Shown: positions 53,469 through 62,735, counted from the first letter of the stretch. The stretch: DNA of 64,000 bases from an uncultured Steroidobacter sp. (GCF_937958065.1 NZ_CALFXI010000097.1:124001-188000), one strand, 5' to 3'. Program-made: numbers and translations. The notes: generated from the sequence alone by a model not told the origin.

Positions 53469-54020
53469 CTATCGCTGCGGCCGGCCGGAGGTGTCGAAGT
53501 CATCGCCCGGCCGCTGCTGCACGAGCCACAGATAGTCCGCGAGTCGATTGACGAGCAGATGTCCGGGCGCGACCGGCGGCGGTTTCAACTTGGAATTCGA
53601 GGAACGCAACTTCGCTTTTCTCGGCCTGGACTTCGCGGCCTTCGACTTCGACTGGGTCAGAGCGGGCGAGCTCAAATCCGTTCCCCACACCGGTCGAGGC
53701 CGGGAGCCATGCGCCGGGATCGCATAGGTGCCCGCGATGATCTGTTCGACGCGGCTGCGAGGAAATGTATCTCCTGCGCGGCGCGCAAGCAGAGTCAGAT
53801 CGGGCACCGGGGTGTTGTATGCCTGCGCGACCGCTCCGTCGCCGTGACCGGAGATGCCGTGGCACGCCGAACAGAAGCGTTGATACAGCTCCTCGCCGCT
53901 CAGCTTGGCAAGGTTTTCGGGAGCCGCATTGCGGCCCCGCGCCGAGCCGTCAGGTCGTCCGTGAGCGCACGCTGCAAGTGATCCAACGATCGCAGCCAAG
54001 AGCACGAGCACAGCGGGCAT
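53469..54020 (-). CDS. monohaem cytochrome c lipoprotein with altered axial-ligand site
   Basis: Periplasmic or membrane-anchored c-type cytochrome of 183 aa. The signal ends in lipobox LAAC, and the haem attachment site is YQRFCSACHGISGHGDG. In related proteins the sixth ligand methionine lies in a His-Gly-x-x-x-Met-Pro-x-Trp-Gly stretch; here the equivalent region is AHGSRPRPVWG, with Arg where Met is expected, and no methionine follows the start codon. A Lys/Ser/Arg-rich insertion (TQSKSKAAKSRPRKAKLRSS) separates this from the C-terminal helix (NRLADYLWLVQQ). I choose the ATG at 54020. Its partner is unknown. Confidence 0.82.
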   Translation of the reverse strand: MPAVLVLLAAIVGSLAACAHGRPDGSARGRNAAPENLAKLSGEELYQRFCSACHGISGHGDGAVAQAYNTPVPDLTLLARRAGDTFPRSRVEQIIAGTYAIPAHGSRPRPVWGTDLSSPALTQSKSKAAKSRPRKAKLRSSNSKLKPPPVAPGHLLVNRLADYLWLVQQRPGDDFDTSGRPQR

Positions 54021-54220
54021 GGCCAACCCCCTACATGCAAGCGGGACCAACAGGTCGAGCGACTATTCAGTGCCGCCGCCAGCCACTCCACACGAAGAAA
54101 CCATGAGCGCCTACGCGGTCCTCCGCTGCACGCGGGCGATCTGACTACGCTGAACAACCGGGACCGGCCGCACGTTTTGCGCATGGCGACGGGTCCGCAA
54201 CGGCTCAGAGTGCAGGATTC

Positions 54221-56797
54221 ATGAGCGCAATCCCTACCCGACTGACGGTCAACTGGCACTCCTGGATCGCACCGGTGCTGAGCGTGCTCCTGCTATGCGT
54301 CGTGGTGCTGGTGGTGCATCGTGAGATCCAGCATTTTCATCTGCGCGCGATGCTCGAGTATTTGCGCCGGATTCCGGCGTCGGAGCTGATCGCTGCCGCG
54401 CTCTGCACTGTCGGCAGTTATTCGCTGTTGACCTTGTTCGATTTCTCCGGCCTGCATTACATACAAAAGCGCCTGCCCTATGGACGCGTCGCGCTCAGCT
54501 CGTTCATTGCTTACGCAATCGCCAACAACGCCGGCGCGAGCGCACTGACCGGCGCAGCGATGCGCTTGCGCCTGTACACGGCGCAAGGGCTCAATGGCAC
54601 GGAGGTCGCCACGCTGCAGGGATTCTGCAGTCTCACGAACGCGCTCGGCATCGGCGCGCTGATCGCACTCTCGATTCTGTTCGCGCGTGACCAGCCGGCC
54701 ACGATCTTCAACTTGCTGGGGCCCTGGACCTGGGTCTGCGGCGTGCTGCTGCTCGGCGCGATTGCCGCCTATGTCGGCTGGGGCAGTTTCGCGACTCGCG
54801 GCGTGGTGCTTCGCGGCTGGTCGCTGCGACCGCCAGGCCCATTGCTCACGCCGCTGCAAGTGGTGCTCGGTTCGGTAGAGCTCTCGATTGCCTGCACGGT
54901 GCTCTGGTCGTTGCTGCCACCGGACGCGCCGATCGGACTGCCCGCCTTCGTTGGCATTTACGCAGTCGCGGTAGCGGCGGGAATCGCGAGCCATCTGCCC
55001 GGCGGCGTGGGCGTGTTCGAATCGATCGTGCTGCTGGCGCTGCCGAACGCGCCACGCAATGAGTTGCTCGGTGCGTTGCTCGCCTATCGCGCCATTTATT
55101 ACGTGGCGCCTCTCATCGCCGCCGGCGCGCTGTTCGCGGCGATGGAAATCTACGCATACCGGCACCGCTTCAGTCGAGTCGGATCGATGGTCAGCGGCTA
55201 TGTGACGCGCGTGTCGCCGCAGATCGTGGGAACGCTGGTACTGCTCGCCGGTGTCGTGCTGCTGATCTCCGGCGCAACCCCGGTCATGGAATCGCGCCTG
55301 TCGATCTTGCGAGGCCTGTTGCCCTTACCGGTGCTGGAGATGTCGCATCTGATCGGCAGCATCTGCGGTCTGGGACTGCTGGTGCTCGCGCGGGCGCTGT
55401 ATCGACGTGTCAGAGAAGGTTATCAGCTGGCGGTCGGAGTGCTGATCGCGGGCATCGTCGCATCGCTGTTGAAGGGGCTGGACTATGAGGAAGCGCTGAT
55501 TCTCGCGATCGTGCTCGGGGTCCTCTGGCTGGGTCGCAGCGCATTCCACCGGCCGGCGTCGATCATGGAGGAACGTTTCACTCCGATGTGGACCATCGGC
55601 ATCGTCGGAGCGATCGGCGCGGTCGCCTGGATCAGCTACTTCGCCCATCGACACGTGCAATATTCGCACGAGCTGTGGTGGACGTTCGCATTCTCCGCCG
55701 ATGCGCCGAGAGCGCTCCGGACGCTGCTGCTGACCGCATTGGCGGCGGCGACGTTTCTTACGATGAACCTGTTGCGTCCGGCACGGCCGCAACCAGCGCT
55801 GCCGACCGCGGCGGAGCTCGAACGTGCGCGTGCCATCATCGATCGCTGCGATGACGTGCTTGCGAATGCCGCTCTGTGCGCGGACAAACGTCTGCTGTTT
55901 GCGCCCAGCGACGACGCATTCATCATGTATCAAGTGGCTCGCCGCAGCTGGGTGGCGCTGGGCGATCCGGTCGGCGAACCGGCGCGCTACGAGGAGCTGA
56001 TCTGGCGCTTTGGCGAGATCACCGACCGGCACGGCGGCTGGAGCGTTTTCTATCAAGCCAGCGCCGAGCGCATCCCGCTGTATGTCGACTTCGGGCTCAC
56101 GCCAGTGAAGATCGGCGAAGAGGCGCGCATCCCCCTGGCGGAGTTCTGCCTCAAGGGCAGCGAGCGACGTGAGATTCGCCAGGCGCATGCACGGGCGGTG
56201 CGCGACGGCGCCAGTTTCGAAGTCGTACCCGTCGAAGCCGTGCCACCGTTACTTCCCGAGTTGCGAGCGATCTCGGATGCCTGGTTGAAACAAAAAGCGA
56301 CCGGCGAGAAAGGCTTCTCCATCGGCGCGTTCCAGGAAGGATACATTCGACAATTTCCGGTCGCAGTGGTCCATTGCCAGGGCCGCACCGTCGCCTTCGC
56401 CAATCTGTGGACCGCGCGCAGCCGGGCGGAACTGTCGATCGATCTGATGCGATTCACCCCGGGCGCGCCGCGCGGCGTCATGGACTTTCTGTTCACCGAG
56501 CTGATGCTGTGGGGACGCGAGCAGGGCTATCAGTGGTTCAATCTGGGCATGGCACCGTTGGCCGGCCTGGACCAGCATCCGCTCGCCCCGGCGTGGCATC
56601 GCATCGGCAGCTTCGTGTTCCGTCACGGCGAGCACTTTTATAACTTCGAGGGGCTGCGCAGTTACAAGGCGAAGTTCGGTCCGGTCTGGAACGCCAGATA
56701 TCTCGCCGCGCCGCCGGGCCTGCTGGTGCTGCCGCGGGTGCTGGCCGACATCTCGGTGCTAATCGCCGGCGGTGTGAAAGAACTGGTGAAGAAATGA
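54221..56797 (+). CDS. mprF: MprF-type lipid aminoacyltransferase and flippase
   Basis: Large membrane enzyme of 858 aa that transfers an amino acid from aminoacyl-tRNA to phosphatidylglycerol and flips the product. The N-terminal ~520 residues hold about fourteen membrane segments, including SSFIAYAIANNAGASALTGAAMRLRLY (flippase signature) and GGVGVFESIVLLALP. The C-terminal domain (about 530-858) is a GNAT-like fold with FAPSDDAFIMYQVARRSWVALGDPVGEP, FYQASAERIPLYVDFGL, IGEEARIPLAEF and FNLGMAPLAG. Length fits the S. aureus and P. aeruginosa enzymes. The amino acid (Lys, Ala or other) cannot be told. It stands alone. Confidence 0.95.
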   Translation: MSAIPTRLTVNWHSWIAPVLSVLLLCVVVLVVHREIQHFHLRAMLEYLRRIPASELIAAALCTVGSYSLLTLFDFSGLHYIQKRLPYGRVALSSFIAYAIANNAGASALTGAAMRLRLYTAQGLNGTEVATLQGFCSLTNALGIGALIALSILFARDQPATIFNLLGPWTWVCGVLLLGAIAAYVGWGSFATRGVVLRGWSLRPPGPLLTPLQVVLGSVELSIACTVLWSLLPPDAPIGLPAFVGIYAVAVAAGIASHLPGGVGVFESIVLLALPNAPRNELLGALLAYRAIYYVAPLIAAGALFAAMEIYAYRHRFSRVGSMVSGYVTRVSPQIVGTLVLLAGVVLLISGATPVMESRLSILRGLLPLPVLEMSHLIGSICGLGLLVLARALYRRVREGYQLAVGVLIAGIVASLLKGLDYEEALILAIVLGVLWLGRSAFHRPASIMEERFTPMWTIGIVGAIGAVAWISYFAHRHVQYSHELWWTFAFSADAPRALRTLLLTALAAATFLTMNLLRPARPQPALPTAAELERARAIIDRCDDVLANAALCADKRLLFAPSDDAFIMYQVARRSWVALGDPVGEPARYEELIWRFGEITDRHGGWSVFYQASAERIPLYVDFGLTPVKIGEEARIPLAEFCLKGSERREIRQAHARAVRDGASFEVVPVEAVPPLLPELRAISDAWLKQKATGEKGFSIGAFQEGYIRQFPVAVVHCQGRTVAFANLWTARSRAELSIDLMRFTPGAPRGVMDFLFTELMLWGREQGYQWFNLGMAPLAGLDQHPLAPAWHRIGSFVFRHGEHFYNFEGLRSYKAKFGPVWNARYLAAPPGLLVLPRVLADISVLIAGGVKELVKK

Positions 56798-56807
56798 GCG
56801 CGCACGC

Positions 56808-57509
56808 TCAGTTGTTGACCGTCCCGTCGCTGTTCATCCTGTCATGATCCTGGATGGGTCCCCGCATGCGCGACAGGTAGTCGGCGACCGCGGTGGCCTC
56901 TTCCGTATCCAGGTTGTCGAGATAGCGCACGAGGTTGGCATCCACATTGAGCCGGTGCCACGAAGCGATGCTGCGCATCTGGCGAACCAGATACGAATAG
57001 TGCTGGTCGCGCAACGAAGGAATGAAACCGTCGTCGTCGCCGCGTGCGTCTTCTTCATGACAGGAGGCGCATTGATCCTGAAACATGGCTTCTCCCAGCT
57101 CGAGCCCGCGGCCCTCGCCGGTCTCTGGAAAGCTCATGCGCGGCAGAGCATTCAGATAGCCGGACACATCGGCCCAGGCCTGCTCGTTCGCCACAGCGGA
57201 CTTGGAGACCACCGCATGCATTGCGCGGCTGTCGCGCTCCAGCTCGCTGAAATCGGCCAGTTGTTTGATCAGGTAAGCGCGCCGCTGGCCGGCAAGTGAT
57301 GGAATCACCTTGGCGGCACTGCCGAGCGCCTGCTCGCCATGGCACTGAGCGCAGTGGGTCGCATAGAGTTTTTTGCCATTTGCAGCGTTCTGATCCAGCT
57401 GCAGAGCGTTGCGCACTTTCTGGTCGACGCTCAGCGGCGCAGCTTCGGACGCGCCGGTCGCGAGCACACAGACCAGCAGGACGGCAGGCGCTCGAAATGA
57501 AATGCGCAT
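56808..57509 (-). CDS. dihaem cytochrome c, c4-type
   Basis: Periplasmic electron-transfer protein of 233 aa with a signal peptide (FRAPAVLLVCVLATGASEA) and two cytochrome domains. Haem sites are THCAQCHGEQALG and DQCASCHEEDARG; methionines after each (RAMHAVVS, YLSRMRGP) are in place to serve as axial ligands. The layout resembles cytochrome c4, which donates electrons to terminal oxidases. It is convergent with mprF (10 bases apart) and may feed the ctaD-type oxidase, though that is a guess. Confidence 0.9.
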   Translation of the reverse strand: MRISFRAPAVLLVCVLATGASEAAPLSVDQKVRNALQLDQNAANGKKLYATHCAQCHGEQALGSAAKVIPSLAGQRRAYLIKQLADFSELERDSRAMHAVVSKSAVANEQAWADVSGYLNALPRMSFPETGEGRGLELGEAMFQDQCASCHEEDARGDDDGFIPSLRDQHYSYLVRQMRSIASWHRLNVDANLVRYLDNLDTEEATAVADYLSRMRGPIQDHDRMNSDGTVNN

Positions 57510-57676
57510 TCAGGCCCCAACATGCGAGTGATGTTTGCAAGTCTCAGTGGACCCGGCCGGCCCTGCTACCGGTGAATCCCCCTAGCCTCTCCGCAAAATC
57601 CCACGTATCGCTCACGACCACGGGCGCGCACCAGGTCTCTGGCCAATGCCCCGCGAATGTATGGACCCTTGCAGCC

Positions 57677-58390
57677 TTACGGCGGCGGGCCCGGCGGTTC
57701 ACTCGGTCGCAGTCGATAGCCCAGGCCGGTTTCGGTGATGATGAATACGGGGCGGGCCGGGTTGGGCTCGAGCTTCTGACGCAGATGCTTCAAGCACGCT
57801 CGCAAGCTCTGCGTGTCGTGCGTCCGATCCGGACCCCAGACTTCGCGGATCAGCTGATTGGAAGTGACGATCATTCCCGCCTGACGCGCCAGAGCTTCGA
57901 GCACCCGATATTCGAGCGGCGTCAAGCGCACCTCCTTGTTGGTGGCGCGCGCCTCGCGGCGAGTGAGGTCGATCGTGACATCGCCCAGCCGCACGATTTC
58001 CGTGCGATCCGAACCTCGCGCGCTTCGGCGCAAAGCGGCGCGCACCCGCGCGATCAACTCCGGCGCACTGAATGGCTTGGTGACGTAGTCATCCGCTCCG
58101 GCTTCCAGTGCCGCCACTTTCTGTGCCTCCATCGTGCGCGCCGACAGCACGATGATGGGCACAGCGGACCATCCGCGCACGCCCTGGATCACACTCATGC
58201 CATCGGCATCCGGCAAACCCAGATCGACGAGCAGCAGATCCGGTCGATGGGTACGCGCGGCGATCAGTGCCCGCGCGGCGGTCTCCGCCTCGACCAGACG
58301 ATAGGGTTCGGACTGCAGGAGCGCGCGAAGCACGGCGCGAATGGTTGGATCGTCCTCGACGACCAGAATGCGGTGCATGGCTTGCGTCAT
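57677..58390 (-). CDS. KdpE-like response regulator (OmpR family)
   Basis: DNA-binding response regulator of 237 aa. The receiver domain has ILVVEDDP (acidic pair), the phosphoacceptor Asp in LLLVDLGLPD and Lys in YVTKPFSAPEL. The winged-helix domain includes EVRLTPLEYRVLEALARQAGMIVTSNQLIREVWG and THDTQSLRACLKHLRQKLE, with a KdpE-like TETGLGYRLR ending. It is preceded by its sensor with a 4-base overlap (ATGA). No kdpFABC genes are in the window, so the regulon is unknown. Confidence 0.92.
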   Translation of the reverse strand: MTQAMHRILVVEDDPTIRAVLRALLQSEPYRLVEAETAARALIAARTHRPDLLLVDLGLPDADGMSVIQGVRGWSAVPIIVLSARTMEAQKVAALEAGADDYVTKPFSAPELIARVRAALRRSARGSDRTEIVRLGDVTIDLTRREARATNKEVRLTPLEYRVLEALARQAGMIVTSNQLIREVWGPDRTHDTQSLRACLKHLRQKLEPNPARPVFIITETGLGYRLRPSEPPGPPP

Positions 58391-60378
58391 GGCGCACCGG
58401 CAGCGGCGGGAAGAGAAAATTCCACACGCGCCCCGCCTCCGGGCCGGTTGGTCGCACGGATCTCGCCTCCATGCGCCTCGATGATGACGCGACAGATCGC
58501 GAGTCCCAGACCGGCACCCGCGACCGCGCCTTCGCCCTGGCCGCGACGAAACTTCTCGAACAAGGGCTCGGGATCCGGCATGGGAAATCCCGGCCCCTCA
58601 TCCTCGATCTGCACCAGCAACTGGTTGTCGGCGTGCCGCGCTCTGACATGAACCACCGCACCTGCCGGGGTGTACTTCGCGGCGTTGTCGAAGATATTCA
58701 CGAGCGCCTGCACGATCAGCGTGCCGTCCACGTGCAGCACCGGCAGTTCGTTCGGCAAATCGATGCGTACCGGGTGGCTGCGCAGCCGCTCTTCGACCCG
58801 CCCGAGCGCCGAGCCGATCAGATCGTCCAGCGCATGCGTGTCGCGGCCGAGCACGATCTGACCCGATTCGAATCGCATCAGGTCGAGCACGTTGGAGACG
58901 ATCTCGGACATTTCCACCGCCTTGGCTTCGATCGAGCGCGCCAGCGAAGTGCGAATGTCATCGTCGAGATCCCGGCCGCGCTCAGCCAGCGTACTGCCCG
59001 CGCCGGCAATCGCCGCCAGTGGCGTGCGCAGATCATGCGATATCGAAGCGAGGAGCGTGTTGCGCAGACTTTCGGTCTCCGCAGCGACCCGCCCGGCTTC
59101 GGCTGCAGCCGACAGGCCGGCTCGCTCCACCGCCAGGCTCAGCTGTTCGGCGAATGCTTCGAGTAACCGCGTCTGCTCGGGCACTAGCAGGCGCCGGCGA
59201 TTGTGTGGCCGCACCGCGAGCACACCGAAGCGCTGCTGGTCGTGCGTCAGTGGAAGATACATGGCCGGTGCGCCGGCTCTGTGTTCGGACCCGAGCCCCC
59301 CGCGGCACCGCTGCTCGAACGCCCATTGAGCCAGCCCCAGATCCGCGTTCTGGAACGAGCCTTCGATGGGCGCGGCGCGCGGATACACCAATTTTCCCGC
59401 CGCATCCGGCAGGAGCACGACCGCTGCGCAATCGAAAACCTCCGCGATGTGCCTGACCGCGACGCGCGCCATGTTCGCGACACCGCGCGTGGCACTCAGG
59501 TCCCTGCTCATTGCATATAACAACGCCGTGCGACGCTCTCGCGCGCCAGTGGCCCGAATCTGCCGGCGCACGCTCGTCATCAGGTTCGCCATGGTGACCG
59601 CGACGATCAGCATCACGATGAAGGTCACCACGTATTGGGCGTCGGCGATCGACAGGGTGTAGCGAGGCGGCACGAAGAACACCGCAAACGAGACGACGTT
59701 CGCAACGGAGGCGAGCACCGCCGGGCCGCGGCCGAACCTGATGCCGACCAGCGTCGAGCTGAGCAGATAGGTCATCAGCAGGTTGGGAACCGCGAAATAC
59801 GGGTCCATCGCATAGGTGATCGCGGTCGTGAGCGCGCTGATCGCGAGCGCCCACCCATAGCGTGCCCATTGGATGGGGGCTCGCTCAGGAGGGGCGTCGA
59901 CGAGTTGCTCCTCGGAGCGCTCCTCATGCGTCGAGCCAACTGTGATGACGACGAGCTCCTGGGCTCGGGAGACCAGTCGCGATGGCGTCGACCGGCGCAG
60001 CCAGGCAATCAATCCGCGTCGCCTCGGGGCGCCGATCACGAGGTGCGTAGCTTCTGAAGTCCGCGCGTACTCCAGCAGCGCGTCGACGACGGACAGACCG
60101 TCCAAGGTGACTGCATGAGCGCCGAGCGAACCCGCCAGGCGCTGCAGGCCTGCCCAGCGATTGCGCGAATCCGAGGGCCGGCGGAGCAACTCCGGCGTTT
60201 CGACGAAAACCAGGGTCCACGGCGCCGCCAGCAGGTCGGCCATGCGCTTGCCCGCGCGTATCACCCGCTCCGCTTGCGAATCCGCTGCGACCGCCACCAG
60301 CACGCGTTGTTTCCGACCGACCGGCAGCGCCATGCGTTCGACGAACGTTCGGTCGGCGTCGGTGCTCACATCGGTCAT
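58387..60378 (-). CDS. KdpD-like sensor histidine kinase lacking the N-terminal KdpD domain
   Basis: Membrane sensor of 663 aa, against about 890 in E. coli KdpD. The N-terminal ~120 residues are a Usp-like domain (RVLVAVAADSQAERVIRAGKRMADLL, THLVIGAPRRRGL). Then come four DUF4118-type helices (residues ~160-270), a GAF domain, HisKA with LLASISHDLRTPLAAIAGAG, the N-box IVQALVNIFDNAAKYTP, and G-boxes DEGPGFP and GAGLGLAICRVI. The usual N-terminal KdpD domain with its Walker A motif is absent: the chosen start at 60378 precedes the Usp-like domain, and upstream codons look non-coding. Coupled to the kdpE-like regulator by ATGA. Confidence 0.9.
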   Translation of the reverse strand: MTDVSTDADRTFVERMALPVGRKQRVLVAVAADSQAERVIRAGKRMADLLAAPWTLVFVETPELLRRPSDSRNRWAGLQRLAGSLGAHAVTLDGLSVVDALLEYARTSEATHLVIGAPRRRGLIAWLRRSTPSRLVSRAQELVVITVGSTHEERSEEQLVDAPPERAPIQWARYGWALAISALTTAITYAMDPYFAVPNLLMTYLLSSTLVGIRFGRGPAVLASVANVVSFAVFFVPPRYTLSIADAQYVVTFIVMLIVAVTMANLMTSVRRQIRATGARERRTALLYAMSRDLSATRGVANMARVAVRHIAEVFDCAAVVLLPDAAGKLVYPRAAPIEGSFQNADLGLAQWAFEQRCRGGLGSEHRAGAPAMYLPLTHDQQRFGVLAVRPHNRRRLLVPEQTRLLEAFAEQLSLAVERAGLSAAAEAGRVAAETESLRNTLLASISHDLRTPLAAIAGAGSTLAERGRDLDDDIRTSLARSIEAKAVEMSEIVSNVLDLMRFESGQIVLGRDTHALDDLIGSALGRVEERLRSHPVRIDLPNELPVLHVDGTLIVQALVNIFDNAAKYTPAGAVVHVRARHADNQLLVQIEDEGPGFPMPDPEPLFEKFRRGQGEGAVAGAGLGLAICRVIIEAHGGEIRATNRPGGGARVEFSLPAAAGAP

Positions 60379-60448
60379 GCTCGGCGTGTGCGGGATTGCT
60401 GACGAGCAAGCATACCAAAGCCGTGCAAGGCCGCTGGGCCGCGAAGAA

Positions 60449-61624
60449 TTACGTGGTGAGCAAAGCGCCGTTCTGCCCGCGCTTGGGCAGCTCGATCGTC
60501 CGGGCCAGCTTGATGGCGGGCTGCTCGATGAGCAGGAACGCGATCCACGCTGCGAGAATGCTCGCGAGCATCCCGACCGCGAACGCAACATAGGCCCAGA
60601 AGGTGGAATAATGGCTGCCGATCAGCTCCCGCACCAGCACGGTCGCGCGCCAGCCGATAGCCACGTGCAGCAGATACACGCTGTAAGAGATCCGCCCGAG
60701 GAACTGCATCGTTGCTCCCTCGAACACTCCGCGCCGTCGAAACTGCAAGCTGCACACGATCGCAATGGCCGTGGCGACGGTCACGAGCAGCGCCGTCACT
60801 CGATAAGCGTCCGCGCCGAACAGCACCGCGGCACCCATGCACAGCGCCACCGCGACCACCAACACCTCGAGCCGGACCTGGCTGCGATAATAAAGATAGA
60901 CGAGCACGCCCAACGCGAATTGAAACCAGCGGTCGAGGAACAGCGCCGGGTGAACCGCCGGCAGCACTCCGACGAACAGGCACAGCGACCAGATGAAGCC
61001 GATCGCGAGCCCGGCGGCTGCGATCATGCGAGTGCGTGCAGCGGACATGCCCCCATTACGCAGTTGGGCGAGCAACACCAGCGACAGCACCAGGACCAGG
61101 TAGAACTGCACTTCGTAGCACAGCGTCCAGAAGATCGGCAGGATGTGCGGATAGCCCAGGAAATTCTGTAAATAGAATGCGTTTGCCGCGATCGTCCCGA
61201 GCGAGGGCAGCTCCCGGGCATACTGGGCCATGAGCTGTCCGCTGAGCCACAGCAACACCAGTTCCAGCGCGATCACCGACCAGTAAGGCAGGTCCAGGCG
61301 CACGAAGCGGCGTGCGGCGAAACGGCCGAGATACTTGAACGAGTACTCGCCGCCCGTGACGCTGTGTGCGATCACGAAGCCGCTGAGCACGAAGAAAATC
61401 TGCACCCCGTAGCGGCCCAGCGAGGCGAGCGCCTCGACGCCGGGGCCGAGAATGCCGGGATGACGGTCGGCAGCGGCGTCCGCAAGATGGCCGATGGCCA
61501 CCATGATGGCCGCCAGGCCGCGCAGGCCGTCGATGTATTCGAACCGTGCCCTGCCGGTCGATACCTCGGCAGCGGCCGTCGTCATTGCCGCGGACGGAGC
61601 GACGACGCTGGTGCTTTGACTCAT
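60449..61624 (-). CDS. acyltransferase 3 family membrane protein
   Basis: Polytopic inner-membrane acyltransferase of 391 aa, with about ten helices, that usually O-acetylates or acylates envelope polysaccharides or lipids. The N-terminus has ARFEYIDGLRGLAAIMVAIGHL (Arg-Gly-Leu-Ala-Ala and His motif), YGVQIFFVLSGFVIAHS and the Arg-rich RFVRLDLPYW; FWTLCYEVQFYLVL is the central motif. It lies upstream of the KdpD-like gene, about 70 bases apart, on the same strand. The substrate is not known. Confidence 0.9.
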   Translation of the reverse strand: MSQSTSVVAPSAAMTTAAAEVSTGRARFEYIDGLRGLAAIMVAIGHLADAAADRHPGILGPGVEALASLGRYGVQIFFVLSGFVIAHSVTGGEYSFKYLGRFAARRFVRLDLPYWSVIALELVLLWLSGQLMAQYARELPSLGTIAANAFYLQNFLGYPHILPIFWTLCYEVQFYLVLVLSLVLLAQLRNGGMSAARTRMIAAAGLAIGFIWSLCLFVGVLPAVHPALFLDRWFQFALGVLVYLYYRSQVRLEVLVVAVALCMGAAVLFGADAYRVTALLVTVATAIAIVCSLQFRRRGVFEGATMQFLGRISYSVYLLHVAIGWRATVLVRELIGSHYSTFWAYVAFAVGMLASILAAWIAFLLIEQPAIKLARTIELPKRGQNGALLTT

Positions 61625-61653
61625 TCCTTAGCCCTGACTCGAATGCTGCCGGG

Positions 61654-61776
61654 TTATTCCTCGGGCAGGTAGGAGGGATGGGGTGGATTGCGATGAGGAG
61701 GAGCGACGCACAGAGAGGCCGCGCACAGCAAGCCAAGCAACGCCGCGGCGACCAGGGTCAGAACATGCATGATCAT
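61654..61776 (-). CDS. possible small membrane peptide
   Basis: A 40-residue frame beginning MIMHVLTLVAAALLGLLCAASLC would encode a single hydrophobic helix with a proline-rich tail. It has no convincing Shine-Dalgarno sequence, and a second ATG lies 6 bases inside. The hydrophobic pattern and its position 30 bases upstream of the acyltransferase gene on the same strand are its only support. Confidence 0.25.
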   Translation of the reverse strand: MIMHVLTLVAAALLGLLCAASLCVAPPHRNPPHPSYLPEE

Positions 61777-62105
61777 CCGCAGATCGGCGTGCCGAACCGT
61801 TCTTCTCAGCCGCGCCCCCACTGCCACGCGCCCTCCCTTCTCCCCGGGCCGGTTGGTCGCGGGCCGGTCGCTTCGGCGAGCCCGGCCGGATCGGCCCAGG
61901 AGCACAATAGAGTCAGCGGTGTGATTGCGGCGTGACTTTTTGAGGCCGGCGCCAGGCGATCCGGCAATTCGTGCGACCGGGAACTTTTCGCAACGCCCGT
62001 GCTGGTGGTGTCGCCGTACTACGCCATGGTCCAGAGGAACCACTCCACATTGCCTGCCGTTTAATGGCAGATGTCGATCATACACAAGCACTCGAGGAGG
62101 TCCTG
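61777..62105 (+). other. intergenic region upstream of the LuxR-type gene
   Basis: About 330 bases before the LuxR-type regulator start. Open frames on both strands continue through it but have no domain or start-site support. It presumably holds the regulator's promoter, which I cannot place. Confidence 0.45.
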
Positions 62106-62717
62106 ATGCGAGAAGATGTACGCAGCCAGCAGAACCTCGAAAAAATCCTGCCCAAGCTGGGCGGGGGCTGGTTGTTGGTAGATCCGCAAGGTGAGATTCG
62201 CTGGATGGATCAGACCACGCGCCGTTGCGTGGATGGACAATTGCGCCACCTGCGGCTGCCGCTGAGCAGGGACGAGAACGCGCTCGACTGTTTCATCTCG
62301 GCGGTCGAGATTCCGGTGAACGGTCGGATGCAGACGTTGAGCGTCGTGCAAGCGGTGCCGGCGCAGGAGGCAGCACGCCGCGATCTGCACCACCTGATCA
62401 ACGACGCCGTCCACGATGTGCTCCGGGATCCTTCGTGGCTGGCACGGCCGCTCAGCGAAAAGCTGCGGGCCTGGTGCCAGGTCACGCAGCCGGTGGCACG
62501 CGACGAGGATTTCGCGGCGCTCACGCCGCGCGAGCGGGAAATCCTGGGCTTGATCTGCGAAGCTCGCTCGGACGCGGACATGAGCCGCATGCTGAACCTG
62601 TCGCAGAACACGGTGCGCAATCACGTCGCGTCGATCTTTCGAAAAATCGGTGTGAACCGACGCAGCGCTGCCGTCATCTGGGCACGCGAGCGCGGCATCA
62701 CCCGCCGCGACGGTTAG
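62106..62717 (+). CDS. LuxR-type transcriptional regulator without receiver domain
   Basis: Regulator of 203 aa. The C-terminal HTH (about residues 137-200) reads LTPREREILGLICEARSDADMSRMLNLSQNTVRNHVASIFRKIGVNRRS, the GerE/NarL pattern. The N-terminal ~120 residues are not a response-regulator receiver; GGGWLLVDPQGEIRWMDQTTRR looks PAS-like. The ATG at 62106 has AGGAGG 6 bases upstream, which fixes the start although the frame is open further. A hairpin follows, then a hybrid kinase gene on the same strand. Its signal is unknown. Confidence 0.85.
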   Translation: MREDVRSQQNLEKILPKLGGGWLLVDPQGEIRWMDQTTRRCVDGQLRHLRLPLSRDENALDCFISAVEIPVNGRMQTLSVVQAVPAQEAARRDLHHLINDAVHDVLRDPSWLARPLSEKLRAWCQVTQPVARDEDFAALTPREREILGLICEARSDADMSRMLNLSQNTVRNHVASIFRKIGVNRRSAAVIWARERGITRRDG

Positions 62718-62735
62718 CTCCGGCGCTCTGCGCCT

